Positions 28,105 through 36,605 of a stretch of 64,000 nucleotides of DNA are shown here, in pieces. The translations under genes were made by a program, and so were the position numbers. Source of the stretch: Oceanibaculum nanhaiense. GTDB taxonomy: Bacteria; Pseudomonadota; Alphaproteobacteria; Oceanibaculales; Oceanibaculaceae. The notes beneath the pieces were generated by a model. It was not told the origin of the DNA, did no database searches, and saw nothing but the letters and a program-made list of their open reading frames with translations. The first letter of the stretch is position 1. Each line of letters opens with the position of its first letter. The DNA lies in the NCBI RefSeq assembly GCF_002148795.1, contig NZ_MPOB01000002.1:248001-312000 (forward strand), read 5' to 3'.

Positions 28105-28201
28105 GTCATTGCCGGGCTTGACCCGGCAATCCGGCGCCACAGCTTTGGACGTGACAGGCAGGGCACCGACCCTGGATGCCCGGATCAGGTCCGGGCATGA
28201 C
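28105..28201. repeat. Alphaproteobacterial extragenic palindrome, copy 1
   Basis: Two palindromic units face each other. The left unit starts GTCATTGCCGGG and pairs internally around CTTGA (28105-28132). The right unit starts GGATGCCCGG and pairs around ATCAGGT (28174-28201). The right unit matches the one at 55575-55602 at 27 of 28 positions. The element lies between pepF and the ABC1 kinase gene. Confidence 0.85.
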
Positions 28202-28223
28202 GCATAAAGAGAGTCAAAGCTTC

Positions 28224-29570
28224 ATGTCCGAAAACGAAGACAACAGGTTCGGCGGCCGGGCCCGGCGCTATGTCCAGGTCGGCAGCAAGGTCGGCGCGCT
28301 GGCGGCACGGCTGGCGGGCGAGCGCTATCTCGGCCTGAAGCTGAACCGCACCGAGCATGCCGAGGGGCTGAAGCAGGCGCTGGGCGGGCTGAAGGGGCCG
28401 TTGATGAAGGTGGCGCAGATTCTCGCCACCATCCCCGACGCGCTGCCCAAGGAATATGCCGAGGAGCTGCAGCAGCTGCAATCCAACGCCCCGGCGATGG
28501 GCTGGCTGTTCGTGAAGCGCCGCATGGCCGCCGAGCTGGGGCCGGACTGGCGCGCCCGTTTCGCCGAATTCGGGCAGGAGGCCGCGGCCGCCGCCTCGCT
28601 GGGGCAGGTGCATCGCGCCACCGGGAAGGACGGCGCGGAGCTTGCCTGCAAGCTGCAATATCCCGACATGCAGTCGGCGGTTGAGGCCGATCTGAAGCAG
28701 CTGAAGCTCGCCATGTCGGTCTATGAACGCTACGACAAGGCGATCTCGACCTCGCGCATGTATGAAGAGTTGTCGGCCCGGCTGCGCGAGGAGCTGGATT
28801 ACCAGCTGGAGGCCCGGCACATGGCGCTCTATGCCGATATGCTGGCCGGCGAATCCGGCGTGCATGTGCCGGTCGCCGTGCCGGAACTCAGCACGAAGCG
28901 GCTCCTGACCATGAACTGGCTCGACGGCGCGCCGCTGCTCTCGGTCACCGGGCACGATCTCGATTTCCGCAACAAGGTGGCGTTGAACATGTTCCGCGCC
29001 TGGTATGTGCCGTTCTATTTTTTCGGCGCGATCCATGGCGATCCGCATCTCGGCAATTATTCGGTGCGGCCGGATGGCAGCGTGAATCTGCTGGATTTCG
29101 GTTGCGTGCGGGTGTTCCGGCCGGATTTCGTCGCCGGAGTCATCGACCTCTACAAGGCGCTGCGCGATGGCGATGACGACCTTGCCGTGCATGCCTATAC
29201 GAACTGGGGCTTCGACAATCTGACGAAGGACAAGATCGAGGTGCTGAACCTCTGGGCGCGCTTCATCTATGCGCCGCTGATGGAAGACCGCCAGCGCCCG
29301 ATCCAGGAAACCAACAACGGCATGTATGGCCGCGAAGTGGCGGAGAAGGTGCATGCCGAGCTGCGCCGCATCGGCGGCGTTGCCCCGCCGCGCGAATTCG
29401 TGCTGATGGACCGCGCCGCCATCGGCCTCGGCTCGGTGTTCCTGCATCTGAAGGCGGAGATCAACTGGTACCGGATGTTCCACGAGATGATCGCCGATTT
29501 CGACGTGACGGAACTCGAAAAACGCCAGGCGAAGGCACTGACGGCCGCCCAGGTTCCGGCGGCGGCGTAA
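28224..29570 (+). CDS. ABC1/UbiB-family atypical kinase
   Basis: This 448-residue protein belongs to the ABC1 (AarF/UbiB/ADCK) family. It has the family-specific lysine motif region LKGPLMKVAQILATIPD (about 57-73, the KxGQ equivalent reads KVAQ), an alanine-rich nucleotide loop (AAAAASLGQVHRA), the lysine strand ELACKLQYP, the catalytic HGDPHLGN block and the metal-binding LLDFG. Family members support ubiquinone synthesis or lipid homeostasis by ATP hydrolysis. No C-terminal membrane helices are seen and no ubi genes are adjacent, so a ubiquinone role is unproven. ATG 28224 is just after the extragenic palindrome. Confidence 0.9.
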   Translation: MSENEDNRFGGRARRYVQVGSKVGALAARLAGERYLGLKLNRTEHAEGLKQALGGLKGPLMKVAQILATIPDALPKEYAEELQQLQSNAPAMGWLFVKRRMAAELGPDWRARFAEFGQEAAAAASLGQVHRATGKDGAELACKLQYPDMQSAVEADLKQLKLAMSVYERYDKAISTSRMYEELSARLREELDYQLEARHMALYADMLAGESGVHVPVAVPELSTKRLLTMNWLDGAPLLSVTGHDLDFRNKVALNMFRAWYVPFYFFGAIHGDPHLGNYSVRPDGSVNLLDFGCVRVFRPDFVAGVIDLYKALRDGDDDLAVHAYTNWGFDNLTKDKIEVLNLWARFIYAPLMEDRQRPIQETNNGMYGREVAEKVHAELRRIGGVAPPREFVLMDRAAIGLGSVFLHLKAEINWYRMFHEMIADFDVTELEKRQAKALTAAQVPAAA

Positions 29571-29659
29571 CCCAGCCCTGACGCATTGCCCCTTGCCAGC
29601 GCGGCCGCGCGGGGCTTTCCTGTGCGGCACTGCAAAAAAGCAAGAAGCAGGAGTGGGGA

Positions 29660-31405
29660 ATGGAGTCTTTTCCGGGCCTGGGATCGGGCGCGCACCGGCC
29701 GGTGACGCTGGGCAGCCGGCACATGGTCTCTGCCGGCCATCACGCCGCCGCGCAGGCCGGCCTCGCCATCCTTGAGGCGGGCGGCAACGCCGTCGATGCG
29801 GGCGTGGCCGCCGGCATCGCGCTGGGCGTGCTGCAATCCGACCTGGTGAATGTCGCCGGTGTCGCGCCGATCATGATCCGCATGGCGGACAGCGGCGAGG
29901 TGATCACGATCAGCGGCCTTGGCTGTTTTCCGAAGCAGGCCAGTTCCGCCTGGTTCCGCGAGAACGAGGGCGGCGAGATTCCGCCTGGCCTGAAGCGCAC
30001 CGTGGTGCCCGCAGCCCCCGACGCCTGGATCGCCGCGCAGTCGCGTTACGGCACAATGCGCTTTGCCGATGTGGCGGTGGCGGCCATCCGCTACGCCGCC
30101 GAGGGCTTCCCGACCCATGCGCTGCTGGCCGATTACGTCTCCGCCAATGCGGAAGCCTATGCCCGCTGGGACGCCAACAAGGCGATCTACTTGCCGAACG
30201 GCCGCCCGCCAAAGGTGGGGGAACTGTTCGTGCAGACCGATCTGGCCCGCACCCTGACCTATATGGTGGATCAGGAGAAATCGGCCGGCGGCAGCCGGGA
30301 GGATGGGCTGCGCGCCGCGCGCGACGCCTTCTACAAGGGCGATATCGCCCGCACCATCGCCCGCTACCATGCCGAGAATGATGGCTGGATGACGGAGCAG
30401 GATCTGGCTGATTTCTCGGTCACCTTCGAGAAGCCGGTCTCCGGGCGCTTCGGCGGCATGAGCGTCTATACCTGCGATGTCTGGTGCCAGGGGCCGGTGC
30501 TGATCCAGATGCTGAACCTGCTGAAGGGCATCGATCTGCGCGCACTGGGCCATAACAGCCCGGCCTATATCCATCTGCTGACCGAGGCGATGAAGCTGGG
30601 TTTCGCCGACCGCGAGGCCTATTACGGCGATCCGCGCTTCGTCGATGTGCCGATGGATGCGCTGCTGTCGGATGAATATGCCGATCTGCGCCGCGACCTG
30701 ATCGACCCGAACAAGGCCTGGCCGGAAATGCCGCCGGCCGGCGATCCGCGCAATCTGCGCGCGGTGCTCGGTAACAGCGGCAGCGCCGCGCCGGTCCGGG
30801 ATGGCGAGCCGCCGCTGTCGCCCGACACCTCCTATGTCTGCGCGGTGGACCGCTGGGGCAATGTGTTCTCCGCCACGCCCAGCGATACATCCAGCGATGC
30901 GCCGGTAATTCCGGGGCTGGGCATCTGCCCGTCCTCGCGCGGCTCCCAGGCCTTCACGCAAGCCGGCCATGCCAGCGAACTGATGGGCGGCAAGCGCCCG
31001 CGCCTGACGCCGAACCCGGCGCTGGCGGTGTTCGACAACGGCGCGCTGATGCCGTTCGGCACGCCGGGCGGCGATGTGCAGTCGCAGGCCATGCTGCAGG
31101 TGCTGCTGAATGTCGGCGTGTTTGGCATGGATACCCAGTCGGCCATCGACGCGCCGCGCTTCGCCACCTACAGCTTCCCCGATTCCTTCGCGCCGCACCC
31201 CTATTATCCGGGGCGCCTCACGCTGGAGGGCCGGATCGAGCGCAAGACGCAGGATGTCCTCGCGGCCCTTGGCCACGATGTCGTATCCTGGCCGGACTGG
31301 ACCTGGAAGGCTGGCGGCGTGTGCGCCATCGTCGCCGATCCTGTGACCGGGGTGAAGGCCGGCGGGGCGGATCGCCGTCGCCCGTCCGGCGTGGCGGGGC
31401 TGTAA
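29660..31405 (+). CDS. Gamma-glutamyltransferase-family N-terminal nucleophile hydrolase
   Basis: This 581-residue protein has the GGT fold: [26 protein letters not shown] at the start, the [12 protein letters not shown] block, and the autoprocessing site in [15 protein letters not shown], where Thr390 should become the N-terminal nucleophile of the small subunit after self-cleavage. The second glycine-rich loop reads GTPGGD. No signal peptide is visible, unlike classical periplasmic GGT, so it may be a cytosolic member acting on gamma-glutamyl amides or cephalosporin-like acyl amides. The ribosome-binding site AGGAGTGGGGA precedes ATG 29660. Confidence 0.88.
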   Translation: MESFPGLGSGAHRPVTLGSRHMVSAGHHAAAQAGLAILEAGGNAVDAGVAAGIALGVLQSDLVNVAGVAPIMIRMADSGEVITISGLGCFPKQASSAWFRENEGGEIPPGLKRTVVPAAPDAWIAAQSRYGTMRFADVAVAAIRYAAEGFPTHALLADYVSANAEAYARWDANKAIYLPNGRPPKVGELFVQTDLARTLTYMVDQEKSAGGSREDGLRAARDAFYKGDIARTIARYHAENDGWMTEQDLADFSVTFEKPVSGRFGGMSVYTCDVWCQGPVLIQMLNLLKGIDLRALGHNSPAYIHLLTEAMKLGFADREAYYGDPRFVDVPMDALLSDEYADLRRDLIDPNKAWPEMPPAGDPRNLRAVLGNSGSAAPVRDGEPPLSPDTSYVCAVDRWGNVFSATPSDTSSDAPVIPGLGICPSSRGSQAFTQAGHASELMGGKRPRLTPNPALAVFDNGALMPFGTPGGDVQSQAMLQVLLNVGVFGMDTQSAIDAPRFATYSFPDSFAPHPYYPGRLTLEGRIERKTQDVLAALGHDVVSWPDWTWKAGGVCAIVADPVTGVKAGGADRRRPSGVAGL

Positions 31406-31455
31406 TCTCCGACAAGGCCGTAAGGGCAAGGCTGCAAACAGCCGAGGACAGAGCA

Positions 31456-32292
31456 ATGAGCACACCGACCAAGGACCGCCCGATCGGCGTTCCCGATATC
31501 CGCGCCCGCAAGGGGAAGGAACCGCTGGTCTGCCTGACCGCCTATACCGCGCCCATTGCCAAGCTGCTGGACCGGCATGTCGATCTGCTGCTGGTCGGCG
31601 ATTCGCTGGCGATGGTGGTCTATGGCATGGACTCCACGCTGGGCGTGTCGCTGGACATGATGATCGCCCATGGCAAGGCGGTGACGCGCGGCGCCAAACG
31701 CGCCTGCGTGGTGGTCGATCTGCCCTTCGGCTCCTACGAGGAATCGCCGGAGGCTGCCTACCGCTCGGCGGCGCGGGTGCTGGCCGAGACCGGCTGCGCG
31801 GCCGTGAAGCTGGAGGGCGGATTGGCGATGGCGCCGACCATCCGCTTCCTCACCGACCGGCATATTCCGGTGCTGGCGCATATCGGCCTGACGCCGCAAT
31901 CGGTGAACGCCTTCGGCGGCTTCCGCGTGCAGGGCCGCGGCGAGGAACAGGCGGCGCAGGTGATGGCCGACGCGCATGCCGTGACGGAGGCCGGCGCCTT
32001 CGGCGTGGTCATTGAGGGGGTGCCGGAACCGCTCGGCCGCGCCATAACGGAAGCCATCGGGATTCCGACCATCGGTATCGGCGCCTCGCCTTCCTGCGAC
32101 GGGCAGATCCTCGTCACCGACGACATGCTGGGGCTGTTCTCCGACTTCACGCCGAAATTCGTGAAGCGCTTCGCCTCGCTTGGCGCTTCGGTGGAGGCGG
32201 CGGTGCAGGCCTATGCCGCCGAGGTGACGGCGCGCCGCTTCCCCGGCCCGGAACATTGCTTCGGCGCTGGTAAGCCGAAGGGGGTGGCATGA
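31456..32292 (+). CDS. panB: 3-methyl-2-oxobutanoate hydroxymethyltransferase
   Basis: This 278-residue enzyme carries out the first committed step of pantothenate synthesis, adding a hydroxymethyl group to 2-oxoisovalerate. Conserved PanB stretches are clear: [60 protein letters not shown] and [23 protein letters not shown]. Its end overlaps panC by four bases (ATGA), so the two are translationally coupled. Its substrate is made by the ilvBNC pathway encoded near the right end of the window. Confidence 0.96.
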   Translation: MSTPTKDRPIGVPDIRARKGKEPLVCLTAYTAPIAKLLDRHVDLLLVGDSLAMVVYGMDSTLGVSLDMMIAHGKAVTRGAKRACVVVDLPFGSYEESPEAAYRSAARVLAETGCAAVKLEGGLAMAPTIRFLTDRHIPVLAHIGLTPQSVNAFGGFRVQGRGEEQAAQVMADAHAVTEAGAFGVVIEGVPEPLGRAITEAIGIPTIGIGASPSCDGQILVTDDMLGLFSDFTPKFVKRFASLGASVEAAVQAYAAEVTARRFPGPEHCFGAGKPKGVA

Positions 32293-33164
32293 GCGATCTG
32301 CCCAGCAGCGACCTTCCGCGCATCGTCCGCACCATCGCCGAGCTGCGCCAGCAGGTCGCCGCCTGGCGCGCCGAGGGGCTGAGCGTGGCGCTGGTGCCGA
32401 CCATGGGCGCGCTGCATGAAGGGCATCTGTCGTTGATGCGGCAGGGCGCGCAGATGTGCGACCGGGTGGTGGCGACGATCTTCGTGAATCCGACGCAGTT
32501 CGCGCCATCCGAGGATCTGGATGCCTATCCGCGCCGCGAGGCGCAGGATGTGGCCGCCCTGCACGCTGCCGGCGTGCCGCTGCTGTTCGCGCCGGGCGTG
32601 CAGGAGATGTACCCGCAGGGCTTCTCCACCACCATCACCGTGGCGGATGTCAGCGAGGGGCTGTGCGGCGGGCGCAGGCCCGGCCATTTCGCCGGGGTGG
32701 CCACCGTGGTGGCCAAGCTGCTGCTGCAGGCGCTGCCCGATGTCGCGATCTTTGGCGAGAAGGATTACCAGCAGCTTCAGGTGATCCGCCGCATGGCGCG
32801 CGATCTCGACATCCCGGTACGCATCGAGGGTGGCGAGACGGTGCGCGAGAAAGACGGGCTCGCCCTGTCCTCTCGCAACGCCTATCTGGAGCCGGAGGAA
32901 CGTGCCATTGCGCCGGCCCTGCACCGCGTGCTGGTCGAGGTCGCCGCGCGCATCGGCCATGGCGCCGCGCCGGCACAGGCGCTGGCGGATGGCATGGCGG
33001 TGCTGGAGAGCGAGGGGTTCGGCCCGGTCGAGTATCTGGAACTGCGCGATGCGGAGACGCTGGCCCCCATCTCCGCCCTGGATCCGGCACCGGGCCGGCC
33101 CGGCCGGCTGCTGGTCGCCGCCTGGCTCGGCAAGACGCGCCTGATCGACAATATCGCGGTATAG
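32289..33164 (+). CDS. panC: Pantothenate synthetase
   Basis: This 291-residue enzyme joins pantoate and beta-alanine using ATP. It shows the ATP-binding [15 protein letters not shown] (about 35-49), [32 protein letters not shown] and the KMSKS-like LSSRNAYL region. It overlaps panB by four bases. An N-terminal extension of about ten residues ([10 protein letters not shown]) precedes the usual start. It forms the panBC unit. Confidence 0.96.
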   Translation: MSDLPSSDLPRIVRTIAELRQQVAAWRAEGLSVALVPTMGALHEGHLSLMRQGAQMCDRVVATIFVNPTQFAPSEDLDAYPRREAQDVAALHAAGVPLLFAPGVQEMYPQGFSTTITVADVSEGLCGGRRPGHFAGVATVVAKLLLQALPDVAIFGEKDYQQLQVIRRMARDLDIPVRIEGGETVREKDGLALSSRNAYLEPEERAIAPALHRVLVEVAARIGHGAAPAQALADGMAVLESEGFGPVEYLELRDAETLAPISALDPAPGRPGRLLVAAWLGKTRLIDNIAV

Positions 33165-33196
33165 TCGCGGCACATAACAGGAGGGGAGTGGTCAGG

Positions 33197-34435
33197 ATGA
33201 GAGTTGGTATCCGTTGGGGTTTGGTCCTGTTCCTCGCCGCGCTGTTGCCGGCGGTCCTTGTCGGGACGCTCCCCGCCCAGGCGCAGGGGAAGGCCGGCGA
33301 CAAGCCCGCCATCATCTTCGTGCCGGGCTTCATGACCTCGGAAATCAGCGATGGCGGCCGGCGGATCTGGCCGCCGGAGAACGCCGCCAGCGGCGCTGCC
33401 GACTTCAAGCGCATGATCATCGCAGACGGCCCGGCGGCGCCCCGCGACGGGCTGACCGCCAACCGGATCATGCCGGATTACGATAGCTTCGTAACCGCGC
33501 TCGGCGCGCATGGCAGCGTGCATCCCTTCCCCTATGACTGGCGGCAGAGCGTCTTCGACAGTGCCGCCGATCTCGAGCGTTTCATCGAATCGCGGCCGGC
33601 GCTGCGCGATGCCGGGCGCATCGTGCTGGTGGCCCATTCGATGGGCGGGCTGGTCGCCACCGCCTATGCGCAGAACCCGGCAGGGGTCTTCCGGCACAGC
33701 GCGGGGGTGGTGAAGCTCATCACCATGGGCACGCCCTATCTGGGCTCGGTGCAGACCGTGCTGGATGCCCGCAACGGCATCGAGCTGGCGCCCGGCGACA
33801 TCATGCCGTCGCGTGCCTATCAGCAATGGACCAACAGCTTTCCCGGCTTCTACGAGATGCTGCCGGCCTATCTTGACGGGCCGGGCGGGCAGCCCTGCTG
33901 CGTCGATCTGAGTGGCGGCGAAAAGCGTCCGCTGGCGCTGTGGCGCTACGCCGACTGGCGGCGGCTGGACTGGCACGCCGGCACCTACGATCCGGCCGCC
34001 GTGCAGCACACGCTGGGCGATGGCGTTGGCGGTATCCGGCAGGCGGTCGGGCGCTGGCGTCAGGACATGCCGGCCTGGGTGTTCCCGATCGCCGGCCTGA
34101 CCGACTGGAAGGGCGATACCATGAAGACGACCTCGCTCTCTTTCGTCGCAAAGGACGGGCGGCTGTCGGCCGGCAAGGGCGACGAATGCACCAGCGACAC
34201 CGTCATCTGCGCGCCGGGCGACCAGGCGGTGGCGCAGTTCAGCGCCAGCCTGGGCCGGGCCTCGGGCGTGCTGGGCCAGCATGCGGGCAGCTGCTCGGTG
34301 CGCCTGGGCACGGGGCCGGACGGGCCGATCTTCCATGGCGACATCACCGATGATGTGAGCGTCCGCGCCTCGGTGTTCGCCGCGCTGAAGGCGAAGGATC
34401 ATACTGCGCGCTGGTGCCAGCAGGAGCGGAAATAG
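33197..34435 (+). CDS. Exported LCAT-like lipase/acyltransferase, alpha/beta hydrolase
   Basis: This 412-residue secreted or periplasmic protein has a signal peptide (about 1-30, ending PAQAQ). It begins with the VFVPG-type oxyanion strand (IIFVPGFMTSEI) and has the FPYDWRQSV segment typical of lecithin:cholesterol acyltransferase-like enzymes. The nucleophile is probably Ser148 in AHSMGG. Paired cysteines in the C-terminal half suggest disulfides. It probably hydrolyses an ester such as a phospholipid. It follows panC by 32 bases and could be read through, though it is not part of the vitamin pathway. The long open frame upstream is a panC shadow. Confidence 0.8.
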   Translation: MRVGIRWGLVLFLAALLPAVLVGTLPAQAQGKAGDKPAIIFVPGFMTSEISDGGRRIWPPENAASGAADFKRMIIADGPAAPRDGLTANRIMPDYDSFVTALGAHGSVHPFPYDWRQSVFDSAADLERFIESRPALRDAGRIVLVAHSMGGLVATAYAQNPAGVFRHSAGVVKLITMGTPYLGSVQTVLDARNGIELAPGDIMPSRAYQQWTNSFPGFYEMLPAYLDGPGGQPCCVDLSGGEKRPLALWRYADWRRLDWHAGTYDPAAVQHTLGDGVGGIRQAVGRWRQDMPAWVFPIAGLTDWKGDTMKTTSLSFVAKDGRLSAGKGDECTSDTVICAPGDQAVAQFSASLGRASGVLGQHAGSCSVRLGTGPDGPIFHGDITDDVSVRASVFAALKAKDHTARWCQQERK

Positions 34436-34476
34436 GTTTCCTGCTGGCAGGGTTGTCATGCCCTGCCAGCAGGTTT

Positions 34477-34896
34477 TCAGCCTGCGATGCGGAAGGCGAT
34501 GACGGGCAGGTCATCCATCTTAAGCGTTTCCGCCTGTGCTGGTACGGGCCCGCGCTCGAACAGCGCGCGCAGCGCATCCGGCTTGGCTTCGACACCGAGG
34601 ATGATCGCCTGCACGACTGGCCCCTCCTTCAGGACCAGGTGGCCATAGACATAGGGGGCGATCTTCTCGAAGCGGGGATGGCAAGCCGGACTGATATTGT
34701 GCGTCGCGAAGAGCAGTGTCGCCTTGCCGCTCAATTCCGTTCCCTCCACCTCCCAGCTGCCGCAATGCTCGCAGCAACCGGTCGGCGGGAAGGTGTAGCC
34801 GCCGCAGGAATGGCACTTCATCGCGCGGTACGTATTCTGGGCCAGCCCTTCATAATACCAGCGGAGGGCACTCGGCTGTTCGGTGACGTCTTGCAT
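34477..34896 (-). CDS. Zn-ribbon/OB-fold (DUF35) acyl-CoA-binding protein
   Basis: This 139-residue protein has an N-terminal helix, a four-cysteine zinc ribbon (Cys28, Cys31, Cys42, Cys45 in CHSCGG...CCEHCG) and an OB-fold domain (about 50-139). DUF35 proteins bind acyl-CoA and form complexes with thiolase-like enzymes, as in steroid side-chain aldolases or archaeal acetoacetyl-CoA thiolase. Here it follows a thiolase gene by only one base, so the two products most likely form such a complex. Confidence 0.88.
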   Translation of the reverse strand: MQDVTEQPSALRWYYEGLAQNTYRAMKCHSCGGYTFPPTGCCEHCGSWEVEGTELSGKATLLFATHNISPACHPRFEKIAPYVYGHLVLKEGPVVQAIILGVEAKPDALRALFERGPVPAQAETLKMDDLPVIAFRIAG

Positions 34897-34897
34897 G

Positions 34898-36187
34898 TCA
34901 CAATCCTCCCAGAACGATCACGGTGCCGATCATGGCGTACCCGTGTGTGTGGATGACAGAAATCTCGGGCCGGGCGGCTATCTGCCTAGACCCGGCCTTG
35001 CCTCGCATCTGCAGCACGGCCTCGTAGGTGTCGGTGCCGGCACTCGCTCCCCAGGCATGGCCGAAGGCATGCCGGCCGCCATGGGTTGACATGGGACGAT
35101 CGCCATCGAAGCGCAATCGCCCGCCGCGGGCTGCGTCCAGCCCCTTGCCCGGTTCCAGATAGCCCATCATTTCCGCGGTACAGATGCCGGAGATGTGCGA
35201 GCAGTCGTGCGTATGCAGATAGTCAATGTCAGCGGCGGCGATGCCGGCCATGTTGAAGGCGGTATCGGCGGCGCGCTTGTCAAACTCCCAATAGGTGGGG
35301 TCCTCGCCGTACCAGGGCAGGTCACTGTAGTTGATGCCGAATCCTTTCAGTTCCACAGGCTGCGACTTACCGCCTTTGGCGAGATCGGCGCGTGTCAGCA
35401 CCATGGCCGAGGCGCCGTCGGCCGTGGTGACGAGGCTGAGCAGCCGGGATGGCCAGGCGACGAACGGATTGTGCTCGTCCGACCGCCAATAGTCGAAAGT
35501 ATCTGTGAAGCCCTCACGCGCAGCGCGGTCTTCCAGTGTTTCCTGGATGTTGGCTTTCGGGTTCATCGAGCCATGGAGCCGTCGCGTGCGGCACAGCTCG
35601 AACATGCCCTGGTCGTAATCCTCGAGGGAGATGCCGTATTTGCGGCAATAGCCAAGGGCGACCAGACCGTTATAGGTCGAGAAGATATCGTAGCCCTGCG
35701 GCACGCCATAGGCTTGGTTGACCGCCATGTCGGTCCACAGCCAGGTCTGCTGGTGGGAGATCGGCTCGCGCTCGTAGGGGCTGTAGTCCTTCACCTTGGT
35801 CCGGGTCGTCTCCAGCCCATAAACCAGAACCGTATCGTACACGCCGGCGGCGATCGCCATTGCTGCGAGGGCGGCGCCGACATTCGTGGTCGAGCACTGC
35901 GCCTCGAAATGCACGCCTGCCTTGAATTGCGTGCCGGTCCATTTCGAAAGCTGTGAATATGTGCCGGGCACCTGCGAGCTGTGCACCATCGCGTTCCCGG
36001 CGAAGACGGCATCGACGTCCTGCCCGGTCAATCCGGCGTCGTTCAAGGCCTCTTTTACCGCCATGGCGGTAAGTTCCTGGATGCTGAGACCCTTGATTTC
36101 GGGGGTATTGAGCAAATCGCCGAAACGCGAGCAGCCCACCCCCGAAATGGCGACTTTCTCCCTCAATTTCCCTTTTTTCATGGCCAT
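34898..36187 (-). CDS. Thiolase-superfamily protein lacking the C-terminal cysteine
   Basis: This 429-residue protein has the thiolase fold with the first cysteine, Cys98 in EAQCSTTNVG, and the histidine motif GGRHAFGHAWGASAG. The last thiolase motif, usually C-x-G-GG, reads HGYAMIGTVIVLGG with no cysteine. It is therefore not a standard acetyl-CoA acetyltransferase and resembles SCP2-thiolase or Ltp-type aldolases that work with DUF35 partners. I chose ATG 36187, with GAGG six bases upstream; a second ATG lies two codons later. The promoter region upstream carries an FNR-type site. Confidence 0.82.
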   Translation of the reverse strand: MAMKKGKLREKVAISGVGCSRFGDLLNTPEIKGLSIQELTAMAVKEALNDAGLTGQDVDAVFAGNAMVHSSQVPGTYSQLSKWTGTQFKAGVHFEAQCSTTNVGAALAAMAIAAGVYDTVLVYGLETTRTKVKDYSPYEREPISHQQTWLWTDMAVNQAYGVPQGYDIFSTYNGLVALGYCRKYGISLEDYDQGMFELCRTRRLHGSMNPKANIQETLEDRAAREGFTDTFDYWRSDEHNPFVAWPSRLLSLVTTADGASAMVLTRADLAKGGKSQPVELKGFGINYSDLPWYGEDPTYWEFDKRAADTAFNMAGIAAADIDYLHTHDCSHISGICTAEMMGYLEPGKGLDAARGGRLRFDGDRPMSTHGGRHAFGHAWGASAGTDTYEAVLQMRGKAGSRQIAARPEISVIHTHGYAMIGTVIVLGGL

Positions 36188-36276
36188 GCCTTTCCTCAGT
36201 AATGCTCCAGCATTCCAAGGGCCGAATCCTGGTCTCAAGAATGCAGGACAGGCGCGGTATATCCGCGTATTTGTAT

Positions 36277-36318
36277 ATTAGAATATATAAAATTTATGCT
36301 GACATTGATCAGGATCAA
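36277..36318 (-). promoter_or_regulatory. FNR/FixK-type box with class II -10 element
   Basis: TTGAT-CAGG-ATCAA at 36305-36318 (symmetrical, so the same on either strand in its arms) matches the FNR consensus TTGAT-N4-ATCAA exactly. On the minus strand, TCTAAT at 36282-36277 lies where the -10 box of a class II FNR promoter should be if the site is centred at -41.5. That would put the RNA start near 36270, about 83 bases before the thiolase ATG. The surrounding DNA is AT-rich. The site implies oxygen- or redox-linked control of the thiolase/DUF35 operon. Confidence 0.65.
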
Positions 36319-36380
36319 TAAAGGAAGAAATAACAGGGAGAGGTGCTGTAGCGGCTGCGGCGGGGCGTGAAAATAAGAAA

Positions 36381-36410
36381 AGGGGCCAGGCCGGTGTGGC
36401 CTAACCCCTT
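36381..36410 (-). terminator. Rho-independent terminator after tRNA-Lys
   Basis: On the minus strand, GGGGTTAGGCC pairs with GGCCTGGCCCC (one G-T pair) around ACACC, followed by TTTTCTTATTTT. It starts nine bases after the tRNA 3' end. Confidence 0.85.
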
Positions 36411-36418
36411 GTTCTGAT

Positions 36419-36494
<76 letters not shown>

Positions 36495-36605
36495 CCAGGA
36501 TGTGGCCGGCGCCTCGCAAGGCCCGTCCACCGCAGGAAGGCGTGCGATATAGCAAGTCGGCTGCGGCTTGTCGAGCGTGAAGGTGCGGCGGCGGCGGTTT
36601 TTCCG

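Noticed and set aside
29267-31465. 732-codon minus-strand open frame over the GGT-family gene
   Set aside because: Antisense shadow of the GGT gene and the end of the ABC1 kinase gene; no recognisable protein features.
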